DNA of 64,000 bases from JAAURS01 sp044923475 (GTDB taxonomy: Bacteria; Cyanobacteriota; Cyanobacteriia; Thermosynechococcales; Thermosynechococcaceae). Both the position numbers and the translations under genes were made by a program. The stretch lies in NCBI RefSeq assembly GCF_044923475.1, contig NZ_CP137338.1, positions 1,984,001 to 2,048,000 of the forward strand, written 5' to 3'. The notes beneath the pieces are model-generated. The model did not search any database, was not told the DNA's origin, and saw only the letters and a list, made by a program, of their open reading frames with translations. Shown here piece by piece: positions 55,616-64,000 of the stretch. Position 1 is the stretch's first letter. Each line of letters opens with the position of its first letter.

Positions 55616-56908
55616 ATGAATGAATTCGCCCCAATTCTCTGTTTGGCATTGTTCTGCCTATTGCTGGTGCAATTGCCATTTCTGCTCGCCTTTGCGTCCG
55701 CCGTGGGCAAATATGTGAGCGCGGCGAGATCGCCCCAGGCTGCCAAAGCTGCGCTCGAGGCCCCTACACCCCCGATAACGGTCGTTTTGTGCGTGCGCGG
55801 TGCCGACCCGTTTTTGCCCGCCTGTCTGGAGGGATTGTTAAATCAAGATTATCCAGACTACCGCTTGCGGATTACGATCGACAGTCCGGACGATCCGGCT
55901 TGGGCTGTCGTCGAACGAACGGTAAAGGGGCATCCTGCTGCGGTTCAGGTGAGTTCTCTAAAGGACAGACTGTTAACCTGCTGCCTGAAGTGCAGTTCGC
56001 TGGTTCAGGCTCTGTCCGATTTAGATCCAGACTGTCAGGTCGTTGCCATTTTGGATGCCGATGTCGTTCCCCATCGGACCTATTTGCGCGAATTGGTCGC
56101 GCCCTTGGCGGATAGCCGGATTGGCGTGGCTTCTGGGAACCGCTGGTATGTTCCCGTTTGGAACCAATGGGGGTCTTTGGTTCGGTATGTATTTAACGCC
56201 TCGGCAGTGATGCAGATGCATGCCTACAAGATGCCCTTTGGCGGTGCGATCGCCTTTAAGGCAGATATCCTGCGCCGCTCTCCTCTATTGGAGCGCTGGA
56301 GCCGCTCCCTCACGGATACTCCCGTTCTGGCTGGCGTATTTCGCGAGCAAGGGTTAGGTGTCGCATTCGTACCTTCCCTCATGATGGGGAATTTTGAAAG
56401 CTGCGAACTTCCAAGCTTCATTAGCTGGATGAAACGACAACTTCTGATGGTGCGGCTCTATCACCCGCCCGCAAAATGGTGGGCGATCGTAGCCCACGGA
56501 ACCATCATTTCCACGATCCCAGCGCTGTCCGTCGGTTTGCTCCTGGCTTCTGCTTTTACAGGGCAATGGGGCGCATTCGCGGCGATCGCCATTGGAATCA
56601 TCGTCTACGGACTCGGATCGCTCTCGATTCTCGTCGTTTTAGACGATTGCGTCCGCAAAGTTCTCAAAACTCCCGGAGAAAAGCCCGTTCCAGCCTTTTC
56701 TCCCGCAAATCTCGCCCAGATTCTATTGGCGATTCCCCTCATGCAGTTCGTCTATCCCCTTGCCCTGTATTCCGTCATGCTGATGCGCGATGTCCGTTGG
56801 CGCGGCATTCGCTATGAAGTCAGAGGACCTTGGGATATCAAACTGGCTGAATATCAGCCCTACAGTCCCACGCAACAGTTTGCGAATTCAAATACCTCGG
56901 TCTTCTAA
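55616..56908 (+). CDS. Membrane family-2 glycosyltransferase (ceramide-glucosyltransferase/HpnI-like)
   Basis: 430 residues. One N-terminal membrane span, then a GT-A domain with ITVVLCVRGADPFLPACLEGLLNQDY, the DxD equivalent in AILDADVVPH, GGAIAFKAD (acceptor region) and the (Q/R)XXRW-type MKRQLLMVR. Three or four membrane spans follow from about 285. This resembles ceramide glucosyltransferases and the hopanoid enzyme HpnI, which move a sugar to a membrane lipid. In this locus it is the likely lipid glycosyltransferase. The frame is open far upstream (to 55238), but that part overlaps the PfaD gene; ATG 55616 preceded by GAGGAG is the true start. It lies 11 bases after the PfaD gene. Confidence 0.9.
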   Translation: MNEFAPILCLALFCLLLVQLPFLLAFASAVGKYVSAARSPQAAKAALEAPTPPITVVLCVRGADPFLPACLEGLLNQDYPDYRLRITIDSPDDPAWAVVERTVKGHPAAVQVSSLKDRLLTCCLKCSSLVQALSDLDPDCQVVAILDADVVPHRTYLRELVAPLADSRIGVASGNRWYVPVWNQWGSLVRYVFNASAVMQMHAYKMPFGGAIAFKADILRRSPLLERWSRSLTDTPVLAGVFREQGLGVAFVPSLMMGNFESCELPSFISWMKRQLLMVRLYHPPAKWWAIVAHGTIISTIPALSVGLLLASAFTGQWGAFAAIAIGIIVYGLGSLSILVVLDDCVRKVLKTPGEKPVPAFSPANLAQILLAIPLMQFVYPLALYSVMLMRDVRWRGIRYEVRGPWDIKLAEYQPYSPTQQFANSNTSVF

Positions 56909-57000
56909 AGCAGAGCGTCCTAATTTTGCTCGACCGCCGATTTATCGATATCACCCGCCCGCAAACCCTTTATTTCAACTCATCTCAATTAGCAAGAATT

Positions 57001-57306
57001 ATGAAGATCGAATCGAATCCCGATGCAATCCCTCGAGAGCCTGAATCTTCGGAAGCCATTCAAGCCTGGCTCATCCAACAGCTTGCCGAACAATTGCAAA
57101 TAGAACCCAATCGAGTAGATGTCCGAGCGCCGTTTGACAGTTACGGCCTGGATTCGTCTCAGGTTTTCATTATTGCCAGCAAAGCCGAGAAAGCATTTGG
57201 ATTCGAACTATCTCCAGTTCTGGTGTGGCACTACCCTACCGTTGAATCGCTGTCCCGTCGGCTAGTCGAAGAATTTACCGTAGCAGAGCAGGTTTTTGAA
57301 ATTTGA
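57001..57306 (+). CDS. Free-standing acyl carrier protein 1
   Basis: 101 residues. A PKS-type ACP with the phosphopantetheine Ser in FDSYGLDSSQVF, preceded by the helix AWLIQQLAEQLQIEPNRVDV and followed by LVWHYPTVESLSRRL. It is closely similar in layout to the second free ACP at 61549. The frame opens earlier (TTG 56926), but ATG 57001 gives the natural N-terminus. It follows the glycosyltransferase gene after 92 bases and precedes the TubC-docking gene. It probably carries an intermediate to, or from, the nearby enzymes. Confidence 0.9.
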   Translation: MKIESNPDAIPREPESSEAIQAWLIQQLAEQLQIEPNRVDVRAPFDSYGLDSSQVFIIASKAEKAFGFELSPVLVWHYPTVESLSRRLVEEFTVAEQVFEI

Positions 57307-57357
57307 CTGGTTCGCAGAAACAACGGAAGCCCTATTTCTAAATGAGAGGTTCAAGTC

Positions 57358-59259
57358 GTGAACGTATCCGAGCTAATGACCGACCTGATGCAGAAAGGCG
57401 TTCGATTTCAAGTCAACGAAAACAAAATCAAAATTAGCTCTGCCCGAGCGGTATTGACGGAGGATATTCTGGCACGGTTAAGCGAATACAAACCCGAAAT
57501 TCTATCGTTCTTGCGCCAGCAGCCCGAGGAGTCCATTGCTACTGAAACTGAGGGACCCGAAACTGAGGGACTCAAAAATGACGGGCAAATCCCTAGCCTA
57601 GACACCATCGGTCGGTTGATTAGCGGGCTCGTCCGTCCGGAGGCTTGCGGCGACTATCGATCGCCCACGATCGATGCTGTAAATATGGCTCAAAAACTAG
57701 CCGTCGCGTTTAGACCCATCGCTCAGAACCAAACCAAACCAGAGCTTCAGACCTTTAGCTATGAGTTAGAACGCACCCTCAAAGCTTTGGGCGTTAGAGT
57801 TGTTCCCTGGCAAAAGGCGACTAAGGCATATGCCTACGATTTTAAAATACCCATTTTAGGCTGGAAAATAACGCTTAAAAAGAGATTTGTTAAATCGGAA
57901 ATTAATGCGGTTGTCGATATCGACAAAAAACCTTCCATCTCGAGCAAGGCTCGAATTATTTTAGCCGAACTATTTTACTTGTCCTACGTACGCTCTTTTG
58001 CGCGCGGTAAGAAGATGTCGGTTTCGAGGATTGCGATGCTAACGGGGTGGGCAGAAGATCGCGTTGCTTTGCAACTAGAGAACCCAACAGAGACTCAGGT
58101 TATCTCGCTCACCGAATTCGATCGAGAGCTCGCTAACGATCGGGTACCCTATCAGAAAAAGATCGGGATCGGCCTCAATACCTTAGTCAGAACGTTTTCA
58201 GAAATTGCGATTGGAGTTTCAAAGGACGAACTTTCAATCCTGAACATGAATCTTTCCGACTCTACTTTTTCAAGGTCTCGGCTTGAAGATTTTGTCCTCA
58301 ATTCATTAATTCCCAAGGTATTTGTCCCCATTCTTCCCCTTTCGATTAGCCGCTTTGAATGCGGTCAATTCGACCCTCAAGCGTCGTCCTATGCCAAGTG
58401 CTTGGTTTCGCTAGGGCAGGGGCTATCCGCGACGGGGTTGTTTCCCTCCGGCTCAAAATTGAGCCAGGTCGTTAAAAGACCGTCTCATCGCGATTTGGTG
58501 GATGTCTTGGTGAATGGGAGAACGGGAGTATCCTACGGATTTCTCGCCTATGCCGAGCCGCCTCAATATTTTGGAAGTTCAGAAATTACCGAAGCAGAAT
58601 GGAACGATCTGCTGCCCGTTGAAGGGTTCGGTGTCGGCGAAGTTCGACAGAATAAAGCCGAACGATGGTATATCAAAACCGTTGCTGGTGCGGAAGGTGG
58701 CTATTGCTTTAAGCAGATCCCGGATATTTGGCTGGTAAGTTCCCGTTCCGGTTCCGACAAGACTGGCCTCAGTCTCGATCGCGACGTTACCCGCATTGGG
58801 TTGAAGAAAGGATTGTTTTTCCAGATTCCTCAGGGAATCGATCCCGAACGCATGGATATCAAGCCTTCCTACGATATCTACGTCATGCTGGCGATCGCCC
58901 TTTCTGCAGCTTTATACATCCCGGAACTCATCGAAAACGGTTGTCCGATGGTTCACTTTCACGGATACCCCTCCTCGAAGTGGTTCGAACCCGGCGAGTA
59001 TTGCACGGGTGCCAGCAATCCTTCAGTCCCCTGCGGTACTTACGAGTCCGGCGTGTTGAACTTTCTCGGACTCGCCCGAGTTGCAACTCACGCTCGCGAG
59101 CGGATCGATCTCATTACTTCGATCGAACCCGACCACGGGACAAACGCGATCGCCTCCAATCTCGACTATTTACTCGATCGCTTAAAGACGGGATGCGCGA
59201 CTGGAGATATCCAATTAGGCGGGAAGCATTTTGCTTCCCTTGCAGAGATTTCGATATAA
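57358..59259 (+). CDS. Unknown protein with N-terminal TubC-type docking domain
   Basis: 633 residues. Residues 1-55 match the TubC N-terminal docking domain of NRPS/PKS systems: ELMTDLMQKGVRFQVNENKIKI, then LTEDILARLSEYKPEILSFLRQQ. A spacer (56-85) precedes about 545 residues I cannot assign. This part has neither condensation (HHxxxDG), adenylation nor SAM motifs. Noticeable segments are AEGGYCFKQIPDIWLVSSRSG, DIYVMLAIALSAALYIPELIENG, MVHFHGYPSSKWFEPGEYC, CGTYESGVLNFLGLARVATHARERID and EPDHGTNAIASN. The His/Cys-rich end looks enzymatic. It starts at GTG 57358, 8 bases after GAGAGG. It lies between a free ACP and a glycosyltransferase, so it probably docks to an assembly-line partner. Function is unknown. 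Confidence 0.8.
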   Translation: MNVSELMTDLMQKGVRFQVNENKIKISSARAVLTEDILARLSEYKPEILSFLRQQPEESIATETEGPETEGLKNDGQIPSLDTIGRLISGLVRPEACGDYRSPTIDAVNMAQKLAVAFRPIAQNQTKPELQTFSYELERTLKALGVRVVPWQKATKAYAYDFKIPILGWKITLKKRFVKSEINAVVDIDKKPSISSKARIILAELFYLSYVRSFARGKKMSVSRIAMLTGWAEDRVALQLENPTETQVISLTEFDRELANDRVPYQKKIGIGLNTLVRTFSEIAIGVSKDELSILNMNLSDSTFSRSRLEDFVLNSLIPKVFVPILPLSISRFECGQFDPQASSYAKCLVSLGQGLSATGLFPSGSKLSQVVKRPSHRDLVDVLVNGRTGVSYGFLAYAEPPQYFGSSEITEAEWNDLLPVEGFGVGEVRQNKAERWYIKTVAGAEGGYCFKQIPDIWLVSSRSGSDKTGLSLDRDVTRIGLKKGLFFQIPQGIDPERMDIKPSYDIYVMLAIALSAALYIPELIENGCPMVHFHGYPSSKWFEPGEYCTGASNPSVPCGTYESGVLNFLGLARVATHARERIDLITSIEPDHGTNAIASNLDYLLDRLKTGCATGDIQLGGKHFASLAEISI

Positions 59260-59286
59260 AGCACGACTCGATCGCCACCAAAACAA

Positions 59287-60492
59287 ATGAGCAAACAAAT
59301 GAGCAAACAAATTCACTTTGTAACCTTTGATGCTGGAGGCGGACATCGTACGGTCGTTGAAGCCTTAACGGTTGAGATCTCTCGACAATATCCTTCCTGG
59401 ACGGTACGCACCCTTAACATCTCTAAGACTATATTTGACCCGATCGACCCGTTTTATCGATTGACAGGCCGACAAGGGGAAGGATTTTTCTACAACAACT
59501 TAATCATTGCAAAGGGGTGGACTTGGATCTACCCCCTCACCATGTTTCTGGCCCGACTCAGGATTTGGGGCCTGTATCCAATTGCGCGCAAGCGCCTCCA
59601 GCAATACTGGCTAGATCGACAGCCCGATATCGTGGTGTCTACGATTCCGCTTTACAACAAGCTCCTGTGGGATAGCTTGAAGTCGGTCAACCCCAACACT
59701 CCCTTTGTAACCCTGCTGTCAGACCTTGCCGATACTCCGCCCCATCATTACATCGAGCCGAGCATCGACCAATTTGCGATGTGTCCTACGGCAGAGGCCG
59801 TGCGGCAAGCAGAGGATATCGGAGTCGCACCCGAAAAGATTTTTCGAACGTCGGGAATGTCCCTTCTACCCAAGTTTTACGACAGCACTCTTCTCGATAT
59901 TCCAGCGGAACGGCAACGCTTGGGACTCGACCCGGATCGCTTGACGGGCTTAGTCTTCTTTGGCAGTCAAGGATCTGATGTCATGCTGGCGATCGCCCGC
60001 AGCCTAGAGCGCTTGCATCGAGACGTGCAGCTTATTTTTCTATGCGGACACCATCAAAAAGTGGTTGCTTCTCTCCGTCATGCTTCAACGCAGCTCGTTC
60101 GGCACGTAGAAGGGTTCACGAAAGATGTTCCCTATTTCATGAAACTTTCTGACTTCTTTATCGGCAAGCCAGGCGCCAATAGCGTGAGCGAAGCGGTTGC
60201 AATGCACTTGCCAGTCATTGTGGAATGCAATCGACACGCGGTAGCCCACGAACTGGCAAATGCGGACTGGATTCGACAGTATCAATTGGGAATTGCGATC
60301 GAGAGTTTCCGAAATATAGATAAAGCAGTTGAGGGCATGCTCGATCCAACTCTATTTAAAAAGCTCCAGTCAAATACGGTTGCGATGGAAAATCGAGCTG
60401 TAATTGAAATTCCCGAGATGCTGCAGCAAATTCTAGAATGTCAAAATTTGGATTCGGCGCACTATCAGGCACGAGAAGAATGTTTGATGTAA
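59287..60492 (+). CDS. MGDG-synthase/MurG-like glycosyltransferase
   Basis: 401 residues of the GT28/GT-B type. The N-terminal FVTFDAGGGHRTVVEAL is the acceptor-side glycine loop seen in MurG and MGDG synthases. The C-terminal half has FGSQGSD, LIFLCGHHQKVVASL, FTKDVPYFMKLSDFFIGKPGANSVSEAVAMHLPVIV, which is the nucleotide-sugar site with its Glu. It should transfer a hexose to a lipid, fitting a glycolipid product. The start is ambiguous: ATGAGCAAACAA is duplicated in tandem, so ATG 59287 and ATG 59299 are both possible, with no strong ribosome binding site. It lies 27 bases after the TubC-docking gene. Confidence 0.9.
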   Translation: MSKQMSKQIHFVTFDAGGGHRTVVEALTVEISRQYPSWTVRTLNISKTIFDPIDPFYRLTGRQGEGFFYNNLIIAKGWTWIYPLTMFLARLRIWGLYPIARKRLQQYWLDRQPDIVVSTIPLYNKLLWDSLKSVNPNTPFVTLLSDLADTPPHHYIEPSIDQFAMCPTAEAVRQAEDIGVAPEKIFRTSGMSLLPKFYDSTLLDIPAERQRLGLDPDRLTGLVFFGSQGSDVMLAIARSLERLHRDVQLIFLCGHHQKVVASLRHASTQLVRHVEGFTKDVPYFMKLSDFFIGKPGANSVSEAVAMHLPVIVECNRHAVAHELANADWIRQYQLGIAIESFRNIDKAVEGMLDPTLFKKLQSNTVAMENRAVIEIPEMLQQILECQNLDSAHYQAREECLM

Positions 60493-60640
60493 CAAAGTTT
60501 TTTTGTTTTCGCCTAAAGGTCGATCGCGATTGCAGAAGAGGAAAGCACCAATTATTTACAGTGTTAATAAGCTAGGAAAAATTATGTCATGCTTCAATCT
60601 GAAAATCTCGCCAAACATCATTCATGAATAGGTTAAAGCT

Positions 60641-61483
60641 ATGGGCAATTCAGTTTTATCCAAGAAAAGCTTAAATGAGTTGAAAATACATTTCCCTCAA
60701 AAAGGTGGATTCCAGTTTTTTGACGAAACCGAGTTTCTCTATGAAGAAGTTCAGCAGTACTTCAAAAATGGCATTTGCGTTCGCGAGGGAGATACTGTTT
60801 TTGACGTGGGAGCAAACATTGGTTTGTTTTCAATTTACCTCTACCAAATGTGCGATCGAGATGTTGATATATATGCTTTCGAGCCTATTCCAAATATTTT
60901 CGACGCTCTTTCACTCAACATCTCACAACTTGAAACGCAAAAAATTAAAATATTTCCCTTTGGCCTTTCCAACGCATCAAAAATTGTAAATTTCGCGTAT
61001 CATCCAAACGCACCCGCACTTTCTACCATGTATCCCTTTGACTCGAAAGAATATCGAACAGACATCAGAAATAACGTCATCGAGAATCTCGAACACGCAC
61101 CTCGTCATATCCGACGTTTGCTTTCTTTAGTTCCACCCTGGCTTCGTCCGTTTTTCATCGATCGAGATTTGAATCAGATTTTTCAAGTCGAGAGCGTCAG
61201 TTGTCAGCTCAAGAAAATGTCAGATATTATTAGAGAGTACGATATTCAAAAAATTAATTTATTAAAGGTAGATGTTGAAAAAAGTGAAGCAGATGTGCTA
61301 TTAGGGATAGACGATCGAGACTGGCCCAAGATCGATCGAGTTGTTGTCGAGGTCCATGATGAAAATGACCGACTCAAGAAAATTCAAGCCCTATTAACCG
61401 ATCGAGGATTCAGAAGAATTTTCGTTCGACAAGATCCGTTTCTGAAAGCGGCTGAGACCTTCAATCTATACGCAATTCGATAA
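60641..61483 (+). CDS. FkbM-family methyltransferase
   Basis: 280 residues. SAM-binding motif TVFDVGANIGLFSIYLYQM near 48-66, then AFEPIPN, FGLSNAS and, toward the C-terminus, INLLKVDVEKSEADVLLGI and VVVEVHDEN. These are the usual FkbM blocks. FkbM enzymes O-methylate hydroxyls of polyketides, peptides or sugars. Here the probable acceptor is a sugar or chain hydroxyl of the locus product, which is inference. The gene is somewhat more AT-rich than the PKS genes. It follows the GT28 gene after 148 bases with no visible terminator. Confidence 0.9.
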   Translation: MGNSVLSKKSLNELKIHFPQKGGFQFFDETEFLYEEVQQYFKNGICVREGDTVFDVGANIGLFSIYLYQMCDRDVDIYAFEPIPNIFDALSLNISQLETQKIKIFPFGLSNASKIVNFAYHPNAPALSTMYPFDSKEYRTDIRNNVIENLEHAPRHIRRLLSLVPPWLRPFFIDRDLNQIFQVESVSCQLKKMSDIIREYDIQKINLLKVDVEKSEADVLLGIDDRDWPKIDRVVVEVHDENDRLKKIQALLTDRGFRRIFVRQDPFLKAAETFNLYAIR

Positions 61484-61548
61484 TTCGATAAGTATTTTAA
61501 TTTCTCCGAGAGTATTCATTTTACTTTTTCGCTGTAGGAGCATTATCT

Positions 61549-61845
61549 ATGAGCCATCCGACTCCAGATTTAAAAACTCAATCTACTCAAACTGCCGAAT
61601 CGATTCAAGACTGGCTGATCGAACAATTTGCCACGCGCCTCGATCTAGATCTCGATGACATCGACATCGAAGCTTCTTTTGAGAGTTTTGGTTTAGAATC
61701 TGCCGATGCGCTCGTCCTCCTTAACAAATTAGAGCAATGGCTCGGATTTCCAGTCCCGCCAGTTCTCGTTTGGAATTATCCAACCATCGCACAGCTCTCT
61801 CAGCGTTTGGCAGAGGGACCAGACAACCCGGACAACAATGAATGA
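61549..61845 (+). CDS. Free-standing acyl carrier protein 2
   Basis: 98 residues with the carrier Ser in FESFGLESADAL, helix DWLIEQFATRLDLDLDDIDI before it and LVWNYPTIAQLSQRLAEG after it. It is a paralogue of the ACP at 57001, sharing the distinctive PPVLVW.YPT/SPVLVW.YPT segment. TAGGAG at 61535-61540 marks the start. It lies 39 bases before the modular PKS gene and may load or hand over its chain. Confidence 0.92.
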   Translation: MSHPTPDLKTQSTQTAESIQDWLIEQFATRLDLDLDDIDIEASFESFGLESADALVLLNKLEQWLGFPVPPVLVWNYPTIAQLSQRLAEGPDNPDNNE

Positions 61846-61884
61846 GGGGAAATAGACAAACGATCGAATTAAAAAGAGGTTGGG

Positions 61885-64000
61885 ATGGAAAAAGTTGCAG
61901 TAATTGGAATGGGATGTCGCTTCCCCGGCGCTCGGAACTTGGATGAGTTCTGGCGGCTGTTGTTGGAAGAAACCGATGCGGTAACAGAAGTGCCCCCCGA
62001 CCGCTGGGATATTGACGCGTTCTACGATCCCCAACCGGGCAAACCTGGAAAGATGAGTACGCGCTGGGGCGGTTTTTTGGAGCAGGTCGATTCTTTTGAC
62101 CCTCAATTTTTTGGAATCGCACCCCGCGAAGCCGTTTATATGGACCCGCAGCAGCGATTGCTGATGGAAGTTGCCTGGGAATCTCTAGAGCAGGCCGGAC
62201 AAGTTCCAGAGCAGTTGGCACGCACCCAAACTGGCGTTTTTATTGGAATCTCCAGTAACGATTACCAGCAGGTTTTGCAGGGGAACGGACGGGTTGCCGA
62301 CATCAATGCCTACCTGGGAACTGGAAACGCCTTTAGTATTGCGGCAAATCGACTGTCTTATTTCTTTGACTTCCGCGGTCCCAGCTTGGCGATCGATACG
62401 GCCTGTTCTTCTTCTCTCGTGGCCGTTCACCTTGCTTGTCAAAGCCTGCGGAGCGGAGAATCGGATTTGGCCTTGGCGGGCGGGGTCAATCTCTTGTTGC
62501 GCCCTGAAGTGACCGTGATTTTCTCCCAAGCGCAAATGATGGCCCCTGACGGGCGGTGCAAAACCTTCGATGCGCGGGCCAATGGATACGTGCGCGGAGA
62601 AGGGTGCGGTACGGTCGTGCTCAAACGATTGCAGGACGCACTGCGGGATGGCGATCGCATCCTCGCAACCATCCGAGGCTCGGCCATCAACCAGGATGGG
62701 CATAGCAATGGAATTACAGCGCCCAACGGTCCCGCGCAGGAAGCCGTGCTGCGCCGCGCCCTAGCCAATGCCGAGGCAACTCCTGCCGAAATTGGCTACG
62801 TCGAGCTGCACGGGACGGGAACGTCTCTCGGAGACCCGATCGAAGCCGAAGCCTTAGGGAACGTGTTGGCCCAAGGGCGCAGTCCGGGCGATCGCTGTGC
62901 CGTCGGCTCCGTGAAGACCAACATCGGGCATTTGGAAGCGGCTGCGGGAATTGCAGGACTCATTAAAGTTGTTTTAGCGCTCCAGCACCGCCAAATTCCA
63001 GCCAGTCTCCATTTTCAGCAGCCCAATCCTTACATCCCCCTCGCCAAACTGCCGCTTCAAGTCCAGACCACACTAGAACCTTGGCCTGGAGAGGGTGCGC
63101 CAGCCCTTGCCGGGGTGAGTTCTTTTGGGTTTGGCGGAACCAACGCCCACGTCATATTGGAAGCCGCACCGGAAGCCGCGTCTCTTGCTTCCCAAAGTCG
63201 GCAGCCTGATGCCTCCGCTTACTTGCTGCCGCTCTCTGCCAAAAGTCCCGAAGCCCTGAAGTCTTTGGCTCAGGCGTATCGAACCTTCCTTGACAGATCT
63301 GCCTCAGAGTCAATTCCTGCCCTGCAGGATCTCTGCTACACCGCCAGTTTGCGGCGCAGCCACCACGACCATCGGCTTTCGATTGCCTTCCGCGATCGCT
63401 CAGAACTTGTCGAGAAACTTCAGGCTTTTGACCGGGGAGAGCTGCCTGTCGGTCTAGCTGCGGGTCAGCGCAAACGCAGCCGTCCGCCCAAGCTGGCCTT
63501 CGTGTTTCCGGGGCAAGGACCGCAGTGGTGGGCGATGGGACGCGAACTATGGCACCAGGAACCCGCGTTTCGAGCCGTTTTGGAACAGTGCGATCGCCTC
63601 TTAAAGGCCCATACAGACTGGTCTTTAGTAGAAGAGCTTTTGGCAACTGAGGCGCGATCGCGCTTGGGAGAAACCGAAATCGCGCAGCCCGCCCTCTTTG
63701 CGCTTCAGGTTGCCCTTGTCGCCCTCTGGCAGTCTTGGGGCATTCAGCCCAGCGCGGTGGTGGGGCACAGCCTAGGCGAGGTGGCAGCGGCCTACACGGC
63801 GGGGGCTTTAAGCCTAGAAGCTGCCATCCAGGTGGTTTACCATCGCGGACGATTGATGCAACAGGGGACAGGGCACGGCAAAATGGCGGCGGTGGAGCTA
63901 TCGCCCGCAGAAGCTGAGGCGCGGTTGGCTGCCTATGGCGGACAGTTGGCGATCGCCGCCATCAACAGCCCCACCTCCGTCGTCCTTTCCGGGGAACTTG
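61885..64000 (+). CDS. Modular type I polyketide synthase, N-terminal part (KS-AT...), runs off the window
   Basis: The frame is open from ATG 61885 to the last base, giving about 705 residues with no stop. AAAGAGG at 61873-61879 supports the start. The KS has VAVIGMGCRFPGA, Cys174 in DTACSSS, ELHGTGTSLGDP and VKTNIGHLEAAAG, all active-site residues present. A linker leads to an AT with FVFPGQGPQWWAMGRELW and the nucleophile in VGHSLGEVAAAYTAG; AAINSPTSVVLSG follows as the window ends. Unlike the PUFA-type synthases upstream, this is a standard cis-AT modular PKS, so the locus combines two PKS styles. AT specificity (malonyl or methylmalonyl) cannot be judged since the domain is cut. Confidence 0.94.
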   Translation, partial: MEKVAVIGMGCRFPGARNLDEFWRLLLEETDAVTEVPPDRWDIDAFYDPQPGKPGKMSTRWGGFLEQVDSFDPQFFGIAPREAVYMDPQQRLLMEVAWESLEQAGQVPEQLARTQTGVFIGISSNDYQQVLQGNGRVADINAYLGTGNAFSIAANRLSYFFDFRGPSLAIDTACSSSLVAVHLACQSLRSGESDLALAGGVNLLLRPEVTVIFSQAQMMAPDGRCKTFDARANGYVRGEGCGTVVLKRLQDALRDGDRILATIRGSAINQDGHSNGITAPNGPAQEAVLRRALANAEATPAEIGYVELHGTGTSLGDPIEAEALGNVLAQGRSPGDRCAVGSVKTNIGHLEAAAGIAGLIKVVLALQHRQIPASLHFQQPNPYIPLAKLPLQVQTTLEPWPGEGAPALAGVSSFGFGGTNAHVILEAAPEAASLASQSRQPDASAYLLPLSAKSPEALKSLAQAYRTFLDRSASESIPALQDLCYTASLRRSHHDHRLSIAFRDRSELVEKLQAFDRGELPVGLAAGQRKRSRPPKLAFVFPGQGPQWWAMGRELWHQEPAFRAVLEQCDRLLKAHTDWSLVEELLATEARSRLGETEIAQPALFALQVALVALWQSWGIQPSAVVGHSLGEVAAAYTAGALSLEAAIQVVYHRGRLMQQGTGHGKMAAVELSPAEAEARLAAYGGQLAIAAINSPTSVVLSGEL

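Noticed and set aside
1..64000. tRNA, rRNA, CRISPR arrays, insertion sequences
   Set aside because: Read through the intergenic regions for T-arm-like GGTTCGA motifs, regularly spaced repeats and transposase text; none was convincing. A covariance or profile search would settle this.

Overview
The window is a stretch of cyanobacterial chromosome. This is inferred from the very frequent octamer GCGATCGC (the HIP1 repeat typical of cyanobacteria), the ClpR/ClpP3 pair, HemJ, the dxs and mreBCD types, and a polyketide/PUFA-synthase-like locus of the kind cyanobacteria use for glycolipid aglycones. The species cannot be named from the sequence alone.

Layout. Positions 1-17.9 kb are ordinary, GC-richer housekeeping DNA: queC-queE (7-deazaguanine synthesis), a secreted repeat protein, a histidine kinase behind hemJ, clpR-clpP3, pgeF, mtnA, an EcsC-like protein, dxs, mreB-mreC-mreD, an orphan sugar-type ABC permease, and an unusual fusion of a cyclic-nucleotide-binding domain, a degenerate NtrC-like AAA+ domain and a membrane 4Fe-4S module. 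Positions 18.2-34.8 kb are visibly AT-rich and poor in HIP1. The minus strand there carries a signalling island: a response regulator, a PAS histidine kinase, a REC-GGDEF-EAL protein and a 2041-residue Ser/Thr kinase-ATPase-GAF-histidine kinase-receiver protein. Upstream of these in the direction of transcription are two enzyme-like genes, a heme-oxygenase-fold (putative diiron) protein and an O-methyltransferase. Both carry small domains that look like the c-di-GMP-binding MshEN domain. An AT-rich glycosyltransferase-like gene closes the island. Positions 34.8-39.6 kb hold ligA, upp and two uncharacterised genes, followed by about 2.3 kb with no convincing gene.

From 41.9 kb to the right edge every gene is on the plus strand and forms one biosynthetic locus. 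It has a PfaA/HglE-like KS-AT-ACP-ACP protein, a ketoreductase split over two reading frames and fused at its catalytic half to a dehydratase, a PfaB/PfaC-like protein (inactive KS-AT-DH-DH), a PfaD-like flavin enoyl reductase, a membrane family-2 glycosyltransferase, a free ACP, a TubC-docking protein of unknown function, an MGDG-synthase-like glycosyltransferase, an FkbM methyltransferase, a second free ACP, and the start of a modular type I PKS that runs off the window. Together these would build a long polyketide/fatty chain on ACPs, process its beta-carbons, and glycosylate and methylate it. The likely product is a glycolipid, but this is inference.

The most interesting points are: (1) enzymes tagged with MshEN-like domains beside a GGDEF-EAL gene, suggesting c-di-GMP-controlled metabolism; (2) a palindromic G/C-run repeat found once between genes and twice in frame inside PKS genes, one copy carrying a nested 45-bp in-frame insertion; (3) a probable frameshift or recoding point between the PKS and its ketoreductase; (4) an unrecognised protein of about 570 residues behind a TubC docking domain.
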